Assembly: GCF_000424325.1 (NCBI RefSeq)
Contig: NZ_AUJR01000014.1
Coordinates: 34,226-98,225, forward strand
Direction: 5' to 3'
DNA: 64,000 bases
DNA from: [Clostridium] clostridioforme AGR2157
GTDB taxonomy: Bacteria; Bacillota; Clostridia; Lachnospirales; Lachnospiraceae
Below, in pieces: positions 63,669 to 64,000 of the stretch. A model generated the notes under the pieces. It made no database searches. It was not told the DNA's origin and saw only the letters and a list, made by a program, of their open reading frames with translations. Positions within the stretch are counted from its first letter, which is position 1; every line of letters starts with the position of its first letter. The position numbers and the translations under genes were made by a program.

Positions 63669-64000
63669 ATGAGCAACACCATGATTTTAAAGGATAAAAG
63701 CGTTCAGGTCAGCCGTATCAGAAGGTCCTCAAGCTTTGTGATGAAGCGGCCTCATTATCATTCTTACTATGAGATTTATTATCTGTTATCAGGAAAATGT
63801 AAAATGTTCATCAACCAGGACATCTACTATCTGGAACCGGGGGATATAACCATCATTCCGCCTCTTGAGGTCCACAGGCTTTCCAATGAGTTTATTGCGG
63901 AGAAACTGGACATCACAGTTCCTACGGTTCGCCTCTGCCTGCAAAAATTTATGGAATCCGGGGTAGCGGCAGCTCTGGAAGATTCTCACGGGCGGGGACG
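63669..64000 (+). CDS. AraC-type sensor domain running into a transposase-like HTH (3' end outside window)
   Basis: At least 110 residues, no stop before the window end. Residues 1-75 are an AraC-type cupin sensor (FVMKRPHYHSYYEIYYLLSGKCKMFINQDIYYLEPGDITIIPP). After HRLSNE the sequence changes to EFIAEKLDITVPTVRLCLQKFMESGVAAALED, which is the first HTH of an IS630-type transposase, in the same frame. Either an insertion sequence has landed in the gene and joined in frame, or the ends were mis-joined. A GAAGGAGAAG site precedes ATG 63669. The true AraC DNA-binding domain is not visible. Confidence 0.75.
   Translation, partial: MSNTMILKDKSVQVSRIRRSSSFVMKRPHYHSYYEIYYLLSGKCKMFINQDIYYLEPGDITIIPPLEVHRLSNEFIAEKLDITVPTVRLCLQKFMESGVAAALEDSHGRG

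Overview
The window is a stretch of a Firmicute chromosome, most likely a gut clostridium of the Lachnospiraceae (Enterocloster/Clostridium clostridioforme-like). This rests on a PolC-type replicase, a class III fructose-1,6-bisphosphatase, strong AGGAGG ribosome sites, lipoproteins with clostridial leaders, CsoR copper control and dense ABC transporter operons. The genus is an inference; no rRNA is present.

Region by region. 1-6.8 kb: the 3' part of polC, then a four-gene nucleoside-type (BMP family) ABC importer. 6.9-10.9 kb: a sodium symporter, an XRE regulator paired with a small membrane protein, a C_GCAxxG_C_C redox-type protein and a TDT-family channel/transporter. 11-16.7 kb: a copper efflux locus (copA, csoR, a small HMA protein) interrupted by an MBOAT acyltransferase and its SGNH-like partner. 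16.8-17.7 kb: three tRNA genes (Pro, Glu, Thr), then the wreck of a group II intron that has cut into a neighbouring gene. 18-24.5 kb: AI-2E-type permease, fructose bisphosphatase, a polar amino-acid ABC importer, tRNA-Gly. 24.7-40.4 kb: housekeeping genes (parE/parC, deoD, asd, galM, topB, upp, a hexapeptide transferase, a FEN-type exonuclease), plus a cystatin-like small protein and two macro-domain proteins of different classes. 40.5-47.9 kb: a GntR-controlled sugar operon (PfkB kinase, class II aldolase, MglBAC-like importer, aldo/keto reductase) whose ATPase gene carries a frameshift.

48.0-57.15 kb is an accessory element beside tRNA-Leu: a large serine recombinase, small DNA-binding and accessory genes, a P4-type primase/helicase, a MobV-type relaxase, a DUF6076-like zinc protein, a sigma-70-like factor, and at the far side the tail of a second serine recombinase. 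It looks like an integrative mobilizable element. Several of its genes contain single-base indels in short homopolymers. It also carries a phased GTAC array (50824-50873) and long perfect inverted repeats.

57.3-61.5 kb is a LysR-controlled cluster (metallo-beta-lactamase-fold hydrolase, SLC13/ArsB-like permease, FMN reductase). 61.7-64 kb holds an AT-rich choline-binding secreted protein, a Gfo/Idh-like protein lacking its nucleotide-binding start, and an AraC-type sensor domain that runs in frame into a transposase-like helix-turn-helix at the window edge.

The best candidates for something undescribed are the cystatin-like protein, the macro-domain cluster with its 21-bp repeats, the GTAC array in the element, and the sigma factor with its extra C-terminal domain.
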